From Candidatus Fimimorpha excrementavium (GTDB lineage: Bacteria; Bacillota; Clostridia; Lachnospirales; Lachnospiraceae), in assembly GCA_018710785.1 (NCBI GenBank), contig DVJD01000042.1, positions 1-60,375 on the forward strand: 60,375 nt of DNA, read 5' to 3'. This document shows, one piece after another, positions 1 to 7,958 of this stretch; the first letter of the stretch is position 1; each line of letters begins with the position of its first letter. A model generated the notes under the pieces. The model was not told the DNA's origin, did not search any database, and saw nothing but the letters and a program-made list of their open reading frames with translations. The position numbers were made by a program, and so were the translations under genes.

Positions 1-145
1 CCTTTTTCCTGACGGGCTTTGAAAAACGTCGGTACTTGATTTTTCCAGCCGGACACGGCGCAGAAAAATCTTAGTACCGCTACGTTTTTCACGAGCGAGA
101 GCGCCCCGACAGGAAAAAGGTTCGCTCTCTCCGGCCGTCCGGGTT
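1..145. repeat. Palindromic repeat element, copy A (left end cut by window)
   Basis: This copy forms a long nested inverted repeat. CCTTTTTCCTG (1-11) pairs with CAGGAAAAAGG (110-120), GAAAAACGT (21-29) with ACGTTTTTC (82-90), GGTAC (31-35) with GTACC (74-78), and GATTTTTC (38-45) with GAAAAATC (63-70). A small GCCG/CGGC stem sits at the tip. It ends in CGGCCGTCCGGG (132-143), the same end as the other copies. The left terminal repeat would lie before base 1. I saw no coding potential. Confidence 0.8.
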
Positions 146-207
146 CTCACTTTAAAACTTCTATTCCTTCCAATGGGTTTCACAATTGCCTATATTCTTT
201 TTCTTTT

Positions 208-237
208 ATTATATCATTTCCTTTTTCGCTCTGTCCA
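208..237 (-). promoter_or_regulatory. Candidate sigma-70 promoter reading out of the window
   Basis: On the minus strand a TGGACA-like -35 (232-237) and a TATAAT -10 (208-213) are 18 bp apart. It lies downstream of the YetA-like gene, so it would serve a gene to the left of base 1. The -35 differs from consensus at one base. Confidence 0.45.
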
Positions 238-249
238 GGCAAATATTTA

Positions 250-288
250 CGGCAGCCAGTTCCCTCAAAAAGGGGCATCTGGCTGCCG
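250..288 (-). terminator. Hairpin after the YetA-like gene
   Basis: CGGCAGCCAG (250-259) and CTGGCTGCCG (279-288) form a 10-bp perfect stem, with CCCT/AGGG pairing inside the loop. It starts 12 bases past the stop of the gene at 300-2915. There is no proper T-run after it on the minus strand, so termination is likely but not certain. Confidence 0.5.
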
Positions 289-299
289 CAGCATAACCG

Positions 300-2915
300 T
301 TATGCCTGATGCAGACCGAACTCTTCTCCAGAGATCACCTGCTTCAATTCCTCCATGGTCTTTGGCATGGCATCCCGGATGAAATCCAGAACCATGATCA
401 CGTTCAGGCACCACTGGGACGCAAAGTTGGTCTTCAGCCAGGGGATTTCCTTCAGCGGTGTCCCTTCCTTTGTCACCGCATACGTCTGCTCCTGGAATCC
501 CGTCATATCCGATTCGCTGACCAAAGCCTTCAGCAAAATCTCCCAGGTCTGCTTGGCCAATGCCTCATCCCGGTACCAGACCGCGCCGTAGGCTGCCATG
601 GTGGACGCAAAGAATGGAAGGGAGAAGCGGCGCTCTCCGATCAGTCCGCCTGTCCTTTGATTCTTTTCCTCCTGGGACAGGAAATAGAACCGTCCGAAAT
701 CGGCCAGCATCTTTTTAAAGTCATCCCTCTTCAGCATATCGGCTGTCTCAAACCAAATCTGGGGACCTCCCATACAGATGGAAAGATGGGTATTATTCAG
801 GCCTTCCCCCTTATAAATCAGATGCGCCGTCTCCGGGTCATACTGAAACTCCGGTCCGGAAATCAGTTCCAGCGGCGCCTTCTTAAAGTCATCCATCCCC
901 GTCTCGATCTTTTGTCTGTAGGTTTCATCCAGGGTTCTCTCGTATTTTGTCACCCAGTTGGCCACAAAGGAAGACCAGTCCGGTCCGCTTCTGGCCTGAA
1001 CCACCGGCTTTCCGGTGGTTTCATCGGTGCCGGTCACAAAGTATTTGATATGTTCCAGGGAATGGTCGGCATCTTTTGTCTCCTCCATCATCTCCCCGAT
1101 TCTCTGGTCGCCGGTCAGATAATAATAGGCCCTGTGATGGCCCGCCATGGCAATGCGCGGTTCCTTGCAGGAGCAGCCCCAATGGCGCACATTGTGGCGG
1201 GATCCGATTCCTTTATATGGACCGAAATGGTACACATCCACCTCGGAACAATGGCGGCTCATGGCCTCTGCCAGCGTGAAGACATCCTCCCTGCCGGTTC
1301 TTAAGAAATACAGCCACAGCCAAAGAGTCGGCACCAGCTCCGTATTCTGCCAGGCGAATCCGCCCACATCATACTTCCAGCAATGGCGCACCGGATCATA
1401 GGTATGCATGAAATCTCCGTAATTGAACAATCCATACCAGCTTCTCTGCTCCACCTGTTCCATATAGTAGGAAACGGCCTGCTCCAGCTGACACTCCAGC
1501 CACTGCTCGGTCTCACTGTCCTCTTTCTTCAGGCTCCAATAGCCCAGGGCCCGCTTCTCATGGTAGTACTCCGGCGTTCCCACATAGACAGCCGGTTTCT
1601 GAATCCGCGCTCCAAACGCCTCCATCTCCTCATCGGACGGCACCTCATCTGTCAGACGCACGCTGCATTCGCTGGTCACGCCGATCCCATATGCACTGGC
1701 CCCCACTTCCGGGAAGCCCTCATAGCAGGTCATCTGATAGCTTTTGGTGGAATAGTGGCGAAAATCCATGGCCTTTGCCTCCGGGGAATAAAACCAGACC
1801 GTACACAAAGTCCTTTCCTGCGCCAGCCCTTCCGCCTCCAGACCGGACGGATACTTCTGCCAGAAATCTTTCACCGCAAAAAGCAGCCCTCCCCGCTCAC
1901 CAGTCACAGCCATGGTGCCGGGCGCCCGATATCCGTGCATACAGTCCAGACTGCAGCAGCAGGATTCGGTCTGCTTTTGAATCGCAAAATGACTGGGGCT
2001 GTCCTGACATATGGAAAAATGCTCCCACAAAGGCAGGTCATCCGGAAGGCGGTTCCACTCACTGCCCTCCTCAAACTGCAGAAATTCCCCGGCCATCTGT
2101 TTTTCTTCCATCTCCTGCGGCGTGCGCGGATGGCTGGAAACCATCATGACAGCCGCCTCATGGAACCCATCGAGGTCCGTTCCGAACTGAATATGGCGGT
2201 TAAAGGAGCTGCCCTTCAGCGCCGCTTCAAACCGGATGCCCATGGCCTTCAGATAATCCCTGTCCTCTTTTCCGTCATAGAAAAAGGTGTGGACAAAACG
2301 GATCTCCTCTTTCCCATGGAACAGATACATACGGATGATAAACGGCATGGCCTCCGTCCCTTCTTCCTCCCTGTGAATGCCGGAAAAACGGATCACGCAC
2401 TGCAGCGGCCCTTCTTCCTCGATGTCCACCTCTTTGACCACTCCGGTAAAGGGAATCTCTTCCGTCTGACTCCGATTCCCGTTCCGGCTCCTGCGCTCTA
2501 AAATCAGCACCGGATAAATGGAAGCAGCCAGTTCCTCACCCCTGCATTTCACATGCTCTGCCAAAACACTGGCTCCTGCTCCGGGGACGTTCAATTCCAG
2601 CACTCCGGTATCGATCCAATACCCCTGTCCCTCTGAGACAATCCGGATTCCCGTTTCTTTTGCCGCGTCTGACACCTGCTCCGACAAGGGCAAAATCTCT
2701 GCTTCTTCTCCCAGCAGAGACGAATCTGCCGTGTGGGCTGCCCACTTGATGCTGCCGTCCGGCCACCAGGCCGTCACCCGCGACTGAACCGGAACCGGTT
2801 CCCCTTTTTCATTGGTCAGGGAAAATCCGGCCTTTGGAATTTCTCCCTGTTCCCATACGCTGCCAAATGTTGCATACCCTCCGGTCTTTCTGTTCTCCAG
2901 TTTATGCAGTTTCAT
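300..2915 (-). CDS. yetA: YetA / exo-rhamnogalacturonan lyase-like protein
   Basis: 871 residues with no signal peptide, so probably cytoplasmic. The N-terminal part (WWPDGSIKWAAHT, about residues 49-61) and the later alpha-barrel part rich in Trp and His (SRHNVRHWGCSC, about residue 620) resemble the B. subtilis YetA group and the PcRGLX-like exo-rhamnogalacturonan lyases. Length fits YetA (about 850 residues). In B. subtilis yetA sits beside rhamnogalacturonan genes, so a role on pectin-derived oligosaccharides is plausible, but the exact reaction is inferred. The start is preceded by AAAAAGG at 5-6 nt. It stands alone, between an ABC ATPase gene and a palindromic repeat. A 22-bp perfect palindrome lies 70 bp upstream and may be an operator. 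Confidence 0.7.
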   Translation of the reverse strand: MKLHKLENRKTGGYATFGSVWEQGEIPKAGFSLTNEKGEPVPVQSRVTAWWPDGSIKWAAHTADSSLLGEEAEILPLSEQVSDAAKETGIRIVSEGQGYWIDTGVLELNVPGAGASVLAEHVKCRGEELAASIYPVLILERRSRNGNRSQTEEIPFTGVVKEVDIEEEGPLQCVIRFSGIHREEEGTEAMPFIIRMYLFHGKEEIRFVHTFFYDGKEDRDYLKAMGIRFEAALKGSSFNRHIQFGTDLDGFHEAAVMMVSSHPRTPQEMEEKQMAGEFLQFEEGSEWNRLPDDLPLWEHFSICQDSPSHFAIQKQTESCCCSLDCMHGYRAPGTMAVTGERGGLLFAVKDFWQKYPSGLEAEGLAQERTLCTVWFYSPEAKAMDFRHYSTKSYQMTCYEGFPEVGASAYGIGVTSECSVRLTDEVPSDEEMEAFGARIQKPAVYVGTPEYYHEKRALGYWSLKKEDSETEQWLECQLEQAVSYYMEQVEQRSWYGLFNYGDFMHTYDPVRHCWKYDVGGFAWQNTELVPTLWLWLYFLRTGREDVFTLAEAMSRHCSEVDVYHFGPYKGIGSRHNVRHWGCSCKEPRIAMAGHHRAYYYLTGDQRIGEMMEETKDADHSLEHIKYFVTGTDETTGKPVVQARSGPDWSSFVANWVTKYERTLDETYRQKIETGMDDFKKAPLELISGPEFQYDPETAHLIYKGEGLNNTHLSICMGGPQIWFETADMLKRDDFKKMLADFGRFYFLSQEEKNQRTGGLIGERRFSLPFFASTMAAYGAVWYRDEALAKQTWEILLKALVSESDMTGFQEQTYAVTKEGTPLKEIPWLKTNFASQWCLNVIMVLDFIRDAMPKTMEELKQVISGEEFGLHQA

Positions 2916-2984
2916 AGATTCCTTTTTCCTTTCCCGAATTTTTTGCTGTCACAAACATTCTTTGTTAGTTTACACGAATTTTTC

Positions 2985-3006
2985 CGTTTTCTCCATGGAG
3001 AAAACG
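2985..3006. promoter_or_regulatory. 22-bp perfect palindrome upstream of the YetA-like gene
   Basis: CGTTTTCTCCA followed at once by its exact complement TGGAGAAAACG. It lies in the 134-bp gap between the ABC ATPase stop and the YetA-like start. Perfect symmetry without a loop suits a dimeric repressor site better than a terminator. No regulator gene lies next to it. Confidence 0.5.
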
Positions 3007-3049
3007 CTCCCGCTGTTGTCTTATCGTTTTCCGGCGGCTGATTCAAAAC

Positions 3050-3685
3050 TCAGAATGCCAGATGCACCGCATGTCCCATCCGCGCTGCTTCCTCCTCGCT
3101 GTGGGTCACCAGAACCACCGTTTTTCCCGCGCTGCTCCTTCTCACATAATCCATGGCCATCTCCCTGCTCTCCCGGTCCAATCCCTGAAACGGTTCATCC
3201 AAAAACAGCACATCCCAGCGCGCGTAAAGGGCGCGTATCAGCGCCACTCTCTGCCGCATGCCGCCGGACATTTCCCGAACCGTCTGGCGCTCACAGCCTC
3301 CCAGCCCCAGCTGTTCCATGGCGCAGCTGATCTCCTCCCTGCCTTCTCTTCTTCGCTCCCACAGCCTCCGTTTCCGGACCAGACGGATATTGGCAAAGGC
3401 ACTCAGATTTTCACAGAGCCGCGGCTCCTGAAAGACCGCGCTGATCCGCTTTCCTTCCATTCCGACGATTCTCCCTTCGTCCGGCGCCTCCAGTCCCATG
3501 AGGATCCGCAGAAGTGTCGTTTTTCCTGCTCCGGAAGGCGCCATCAGACAGGTGGTCGTTCCATGGGGGATGGAAAGGGAAAAATCCCGGAATACCGTGT
3601 GGTCTCCATACGACTTGGAAAGATTCTGAATTTCTATGGCCGCTGGCTCCAAAATCGCCCGCTTCGGGCTTGTCTGCTCTCTCAT
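3050..3685 (-). CDS. NitT/TauT-type ABC transporter ATPase
   Basis: 211 residues, a single nucleotide-binding domain of the SsuB/TauB/ThiZ type, a little shorter than usual. Walker A is APSGAGKTT (about residues 50-58), the signature is MSGGMRQR (about 138), Walker B is VLFLDEPFQGLD (about 158), and the switch His is in LVTHS (about 194). It powers import through the permease encoded directly upstream: the permease stop and this ATG are one base apart, with AAAGG as ribosome binding site. It is the last gene of the substrate-binding protein, permease, ATPase set. The substrate cannot be told from the ATPase. Confidence 0.88.
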   Translation of the reverse strand: MREQTSPKRAILEPAAIEIQNLSKSYGDHTVFRDFSLSIPHGTTTCLMAPSGAGKTTLLRILMGLEAPDEGRIVGMEGKRISAVFQEPRLCENLSAFANIRLVRKRRLWERRREGREEISCAMEQLGLGGCERQTVREMSGGMRQRVALIRALYARWDVLFLDEPFQGLDRESREMAMDYVRRSSAGKTVVLVTHSEEEAARMGHAVHLAF

Positions 3686-3686
3686 C

Positions 3687-4454
3687 TTACCGCATCCTTT
3701 CCAATATAGTCGCTACCCGGTCAATCAGCCAGAGGAAAAATCGCTCAAATAAAAAACTGAGCATGATGATGACAATGGTCCAGGCAAACAGCTCCGGGGT
3801 ATCCAGATAAACCTTGGCATTGTACAGCTGCTCTCCGATGGATTGATCCGGGATCCCGATGACTTCCGCCGCCACGCCCGCTTTCCAGCAAAGTCCCAGC
3901 CCCACCGAACATCCGGTCCGGAAATAGGGGAGAATCTGTGGCAGATACAGATAGCGGAGCCGTACCGGCCGGGAAAGGGAAAATACCTGCGCCATTTCCA
4001 TCAGTTTCGGATCCATCTGCCGCTCCCCTTCCAGGACATTGGTATAAATGATGGGAAACACCATCAAAAATGAAATCACCACCGAAAGATTTCTGGAAGG
4101 AACCCAGATTAAAACCAGTATAACAAAGGAAGCCACCGGAATCGCTTTGATGGTAAGTACAAACGGCCGCAGAAATTCCTCCGCCCGGCGAAACCGGACT
4201 GCCAGCCCGGCAGCTATGATGCCAAACACCGCCGCTGAAAAAAAGCCTCCTGTGATCCGAACCAAAGAAAACCAGATACTCCTCCAAAACTCCCCCTCGG
4301 GCACCAGTTCCAAAAGACGCACAAAAACAGCGGCAGGAGATACCAGCAGTATCTCCTGTCCAATCCACATACTGACCAGCTGCCAGATCAAAAGCCAGAC
4401 AGCCACGGCCCATATTTTTATTTTATTCTTCCTGCTGTGTGTAGTAGAATTCAT
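3687..4454 (-). CDS. NitT/TauT-type ABC transporter permease
   Basis: 255 residues with about six hydrophobic segments, the first at residues 14-32. The stretch around residues 160-180 (EGERQMDPKLMEMAQVFSLS) is the EAA-like loop that contacts the ATPase, as in SsuC/TauC permeases. The start overlaps the end of the binding-protein gene by 32 nt. A GGAGGGG sequence about 12 nt before the ATG supports this start and suggests translational coupling. It forms the membrane channel of the importer with its two neighbours. Confidence 0.88.
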   Translation of the reverse strand: MNSTTHSRKNKIKIWAVAVWLLIWQLVSMWIGQEILLVSPAAVFVRLLELVPEGEFWRSIWFSLVRITGGFFSAAVFGIIAAGLAVRFRRAEEFLRPFVLTIKAIPVASFVILVLIWVPSRNLSVVISFLMVFPIIYTNVLEGERQMDPKLMEMAQVFSLSRPVRLRYLYLPQILPYFRTGCSVGLGLCWKAGVAAEVIGIPDQSIGEQLYNAKVYLDTPELFAWTIVIIMLSFLFERFFLWLIDRVATILERMR

Positions 4455-5592
4455 TGTCTGGCAGCGCCCCTCCTACGGCTTCCGGATTTTCTTCATAAAG
4501 GACAGCCAGATATCCGGACAGCTTCTCCTTCATCTCTTCACCGGCGATATAGACGATGTTGCACTCCGGCAGAGCCTTTTGGGCCACCTCAGCGGTGACG
4601 ATATCATAGTTTCCCACCAATACCGCTGCCTCGTTTGTATTCGCATTGACATAATCCACCGATTCCTGATAGTGCTTTAGGAAATGGCTCACTGCCTCCG
4701 GATGCTCCTGGGCAAACGCAGTCCTTACAATCGTGACGCCTGTAATCAGCGTACTCTGCCCGCCCTTATCTTCCTGCACCCGCTCCCACTCCTGCGTCAG
4801 ATCCAGGGCCACACGAAGGGAGGTATTCTTGGTCTGAGCGGTGGTCACAAAGGGCTGCGGAAGCATGGCGATCCCCGAAGGATCCGCGGCAATGGCTGCC
4901 ACACATTCGGAATGTTCACTCTTCCACTCGATCGTCACATCCGTTCCCGGCGTCAGTCCATTCTGTTCCAGAATATAATTCAGCGCATACTCCGGCGTGG
5001 AACCTTTTCCGCTGGCATAGATGGTCTTTCCTTTTAAATCAGCCGCCGAATGCACCGTGTCGCCGTTTTCCACGATATACAGCACACCCAGTGTATTGAT
5101 GGTGAGCACCTGAACATCGCCCCCCATATTGTTAAACAGGACGCTGGCCAGATTTCCCGGCACTGCGGCGATATCCACTTCCCCCTTGGCGATCTGGGGC
5201 GTCACCTCATCCGGTGAAGCGACGATCTGGAAGGAATAGGACTCATCGGTGACTGCATTTTGATCCACATCGTCCATGAACTTTACCATACCCATGGCGG
5301 TGGGGCCCTTCAGCGCTGCGATTCTTACCTCGGTGGGTTCCGCTTCCTCTTCACCCGACTGGTTCCCGGTCTCCGTCTCATCGGCTGCCTCCGACGTCTG
5401 GGCAGCTGCCTCTGCCGTCTGCTTTTCTTCCTCCGTCTGCTCCTGTTCTGTCTGGCTTTCGGCCGCCTCCGTCGTCTGCGCGGCCGTGGCGGAAGTGCCG
5501 CTGCTGCCGCAGCCCGTGAGCATTGTTCCCGCCAACAGCGCTGCCATCAAAACCGCCGCCATTTTCTGCTCAATTTTGTGCCATTTCTTCAT
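4423..5592 (-). CDS. ABC transporter substrate-binding lipoprotein (NitT/TauT type)
   Basis: 389 residues from the preferred ATG. A TTG two codons earlier is in frame but badly placed relative to GGGTGG. A signal peptide ends in the lipobox LTGC, so the mature protein is anchored to the outer face of the membrane. Residues about 30-90 form an unusually long linker of Glu, Thr, Ala and Gln. The binding domain then begins with VRIAALKGPTAMGMVK, typical of the SsuA/TauA/ThiY fold. The stop lies inside the permease gene. The hydrogenase gene ends just upstream, so the importer is probably transcribed with it. The ligand is unknown. Confidence 0.85.
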   Translation of the reverse strand: MKKWHKIEQKMAAVLMAALLAGTMLTGCGSSGTSATAAQTTEAAESQTEQEQTEEEKQTAEAAAQTSEAADETETGNQSGEEEAEPTEVRIAALKGPTAMGMVKFMDDVDQNAVTDESYSFQIVASPDEVTPQIAKGEVDIAAVPGNLASVLFNNMGGDVQVLTINTLGVLYIVENGDTVHSAADLKGKTIYASGKGSTPEYALNYILEQNGLTPGTDVTIEWKSEHSECVAAIAADPSGIAMLPQPFVTTAQTKNTSLRVALDLTQEWERVQEDKGGQSTLITGVTIVRTAFAQEHPEAVSHFLKHYQESVDYVNANTNEAAVLVGNYDIVTAEVAQKALPECNIVYIAGEEMKEKLSGYLAVLYEENPEAVGGALPDNEFYYTQQEE

Positions 5593-5628
5593 TTCCAATT
5601 ACCACCCTTCTGTCCCTTTCCTATTCCG

Positions 5629-7152
5629 TCAATCAACCAGCTTATCCAATTCCTTCACATGTTCGGTTTGGCTGGATATCTTATGCCCGGCCTGTGCAGC
5701 ATACTTGTTTACCGCATTCTGTGACTTTTTAATCGGCTGCATGGTTCCAGCTCCGGCCACACAGCCGCCTGGACAAGCCATTCCCTCCAGCAGATAGCCA
5801 TTGTATTTTCCTGCCTTTGCCAGGGTCAAAAGCTTGCGGCACTCCCGCAGTCCCTCCGCGTTGGCAATATTAATCTGACGGTCCGGATATCTTTCATGAA
5901 TGACATCCTCCACGGACTTGGCCACACCACCTGCCACAGCAAAATTACGGCCATCCACCGATGCGTCATTGACACCATTGGGATCTTCCTCCAGGGTCTC
6001 CAAATCCAGCTGGCGGGCTGCAAAAATCCCTGCCATTTCCTCAAAGGTCAAGACGAAATCCACTTCACTGCGGACAGATTTTCGCATGGCCTCCAGTTTT
6101 TTCGCCGCACACGGTCCGATGAACACCACTTTGGCATTTTTATGGCGGTGTTTAATCAGGCGGGCCGTCAGCGTCATCGGGGTCAATGCCATGGAAATAC
6201 AGTTGGCATAATCCGGGAACAGTTTCTTTGCCATGGAAGACCAGGCCGGACAGCAGGATGTGGCCATAAACGGCAGGTGTTCCGGCACTTCCTTCACAAA
6301 ATCTTCCGCCTCCTGGGTCGCGCACAAATCTGCGCCGATGGCAACCTCAAACACATCGGCAAAGCCCAGTTCCTTCATGGCCGCACGCAGCTTTCCCGGA
6401 GTCACCTTGGGGCCGAACTGGCCGACAAAGGCCGGAGCCAGCGCCGCATACACACGCTCTCCGGAACGGATCGCACGGATGACCTGGAAGATCTGAGACT
6501 TATCGGAGATGGCGCCAAACGGACAGTTCACCAGGCACTGGCCGCAGGATACGCAGCGGTCATAGTCAATATCTGCTTTTCCGTTTTCATCGGAGTGAAT
6601 GGCATCCATTCCGCAGGCAGCCGCACAGGGACGCTCCTGTACGATAATCGCATGGTAGGCGCAGACTTCCGCACATTTTCCGCATTTAATGCATTTTTCC
6701 GGGTCAATATAAGAACGGCCGTTGTAGCGATCCAAGGTCACGGCCTTCTTTGGACAGACTTCCACGCAGGGATGCGCCAGACATCCTTTGCATCCGTCTG
6801 TCACATACACCCGCTTTTCTTCACAGGCATTGCAGGCAAACTTGATCACATTGATCAAAGGCGGCGTATAATACGTCTCCGACTGATCTGCCAGTTCGAT
6901 ATTATCGGACAGAGGCGCATGCTCTGCCGCACCTCTGCAGGGCAGACCCATGGCCAGACGAAGTCTCTCTCCCACAATGGCACGCTCCAAAAAAACATCA
7001 TTGCGAAAATTTCCGACTTCCCCCGGAATAATCTCATAAGGCAGTTCCTCAATCCGCTTTCCCACATATCCGTCCGTCTCATAGGCCATGCGGGCAATTT
7101 CTGTAAAAATAGAATGGCGGATTCCCTGTATTCTTGTCTCTACTCCTCTCAC
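5629..7152 (-). CDS. Group B [FeFe] hydrogenase
   Basis: 507 residues, cytoplasmic. A Cys-rich N-terminal half (about residues 95-220) carries several [4Fe-4S] ferredoxin motifs, for example CIKCGKCAEVC and CVSCGQCLVNC. The H-cluster domain follows: L1 is TSCCPAW (about 300), L2 is GPCAAKK (about 348), L3 is EGMACPGGCVAGAG (about 458). Group A enzymes read TSCCPGW and end L3 in GGGQP, so the AW and GAG forms point to group B. It should interconvert protons and hydrogen with ferredoxin, or act as a sensor; group B physiology is poorly known. The start is GTG with AGGAGG 7 nt before it. Maturases HydE/F/G are not in the window. Confidence 0.9.
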   Translation of the reverse strand: MRGVETRIQGIRHSIFTEIARMAYETDGYVGKRIEELPYEIIPGEVGNFRNDVFLERAIVGERLRLAMGLPCRGAAEHAPLSDNIELADQSETYYTPPLINVIKFACNACEEKRVYVTDGCKGCLAHPCVEVCPKKAVTLDRYNGRSYIDPEKCIKCGKCAEVCAYHAIIVQERPCAAACGMDAIHSDENGKADIDYDRCVSCGQCLVNCPFGAISDKSQIFQVIRAIRSGERVYAALAPAFVGQFGPKVTPGKLRAAMKELGFADVFEVAIGADLCATQEAEDFVKEVPEHLPFMATSCCPAWSSMAKKLFPDYANCISMALTPMTLTARLIKHRHKNAKVVFIGPCAAKKLEAMRKSVRSEVDFVLTFEEMAGIFAARQLDLETLEEDPNGVNDASVDGRNFAVAGGVAKSVEDVIHERYPDRQINIANAEGLRECRKLLTLAKAGKYNGYLLEGMACPGGCVAGAGTMQPIKKSQNAVNKYAAQAGHKISSQTEHVKELDKLVD

Positions 7153-7243
7153 TTTAATACCTCCTGTTTTTTCTTATTCTCTATCCCCCTATATGTAAAA
7201 AACTTTAGGAATACCTTTGCTTAAATAGTATTAGCTTTTCTTC

Positions 7244-7272
7244 ATTATACACAATTTATATTAAAATGACAA
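7244..7272 (-). promoter_or_regulatory. Promoter of the hydrogenase-ABC operon
   Basis: TTGTCA (7267-7272) and TATAAT (7244-7249) are 17 bp apart on the minus strand. The start of transcription would lie about 85 nt before the GTG of the hydrogenase. No other clear promoter is seen up to the ABC genes. Confidence 0.7.
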
Positions 7273-7378
7273 CCGTTCGAAAAGACCGGAGCAAGGCATT
7301 TGCAGACGCTTTTCATAAATAAATCCATGCTCTCATAAAATGAACTTGAGATACAAGATTTACATCCATGGAGGTCTT

Positions 7379-7843
7379 ATGAAATCCCGTAACACTCTCA
7401 TCTTTTTTCTCGGCGGCACACTGCTTCTCGGCTTCTTGTCCGGGCTCCTATCCATGAATTCTGCTGAAACCTATGCCGCATTTATTCGCCCGCCCTTATC
7501 CCCTCCCGGTATTCTTTTTCCGATTGTCTGGACCGTCCTCTATCTTCTGATGGGCATGTCCGCCTTCTTGGTATATGAAAGCAAAAGCAGCGGCTCTTCC
7601 CAGGCACTGCTTGTCTATGCCATCCAGCTGGGCATCAATCTTCTATGGCCCATTTTCTTTTTCCCCCTGCATCTCTATCTGTTTTCTTTCATCTGGCTCT
7701 TATTGCTTTTGTATTTTGTGATATTAATGACCGTTCTGTTTTACGGCATCTCACCGCTGGCCGCCTATCTGCAGATCCCTTACATCCTCTGGACCATCTT
7801 TGCAGGATATCTCAACCTTGGCGTCTGCATACTCAATAAATAA
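7379..7843 (+). CDS. tspO: TspO/MBR family membrane protein
   Basis: 154 residues with five membrane segments, the normal TspO topology and length. The family signature appears as RPPLSPPGILFPIVWTVLY (residues about 37-55), and the second conserved area is near NLLWPIFFF. TspO proteins bind porphyrins and related tetrapyrroles in the membrane. Their bacterial role is usually in stress or tetrapyrrole regulation. An upstream in-frame ATG at 7340 is rejected because GGAGG lies 4 nt before the ATG at 7379. The gene is divergent from the hydrogenase, and its stop codon lies inside a small direct repeat. Confidence 0.88.
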   Translation: MKSRNTLIFFLGGTLLLGFLSGLLSMNSAETYAAFIRPPLSPPGILFPIVWTVLYLLMGMSAFLVYESKSSGSSQALLVYAIQLGINLLWPIFFFPLHLYLFSFIWLLLLLYFVILMTVLFYGISPLAAYLQIPYILWTIFAGYLNLGVCILNK

Positions 7844-7880
7844 GCATACTCAATAAAATTGAGCATACTCAAATAAATAA
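7827..7880 (+). repeat. Short direct repeats at the tspO stop
   Basis: Three copies of GCATACTCAATAAA or a close variant begin at 7827, 7844 and 7863. The first copy encodes the last codons of TspO and runs into its stop. Copies two and three are non-coding. CTCAAT and ATTGAG in the second and third copies could also form a short hairpin. Confidence 0.7.
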
Positions 7881-7903
7881 ACATAAAAATAAGGGATACG
7901 ACG

Positions 7904-7936
7904 GGTTTCGCACGATATATCTGTACAAAACCCGCC
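7904..7936 (-). terminator. Possible terminator of the MATE gene
   Basis: CGGGTTT and AAACCCG form a 7-bp stem with a long loop just past the MATE stop. On the minus strand a T-rich stretch follows only after about 10 nt, so the call is weak. Confidence 0.35.
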
Positions 7937-7958
7937 GCAGCCCCAGGGGACTCTAACT

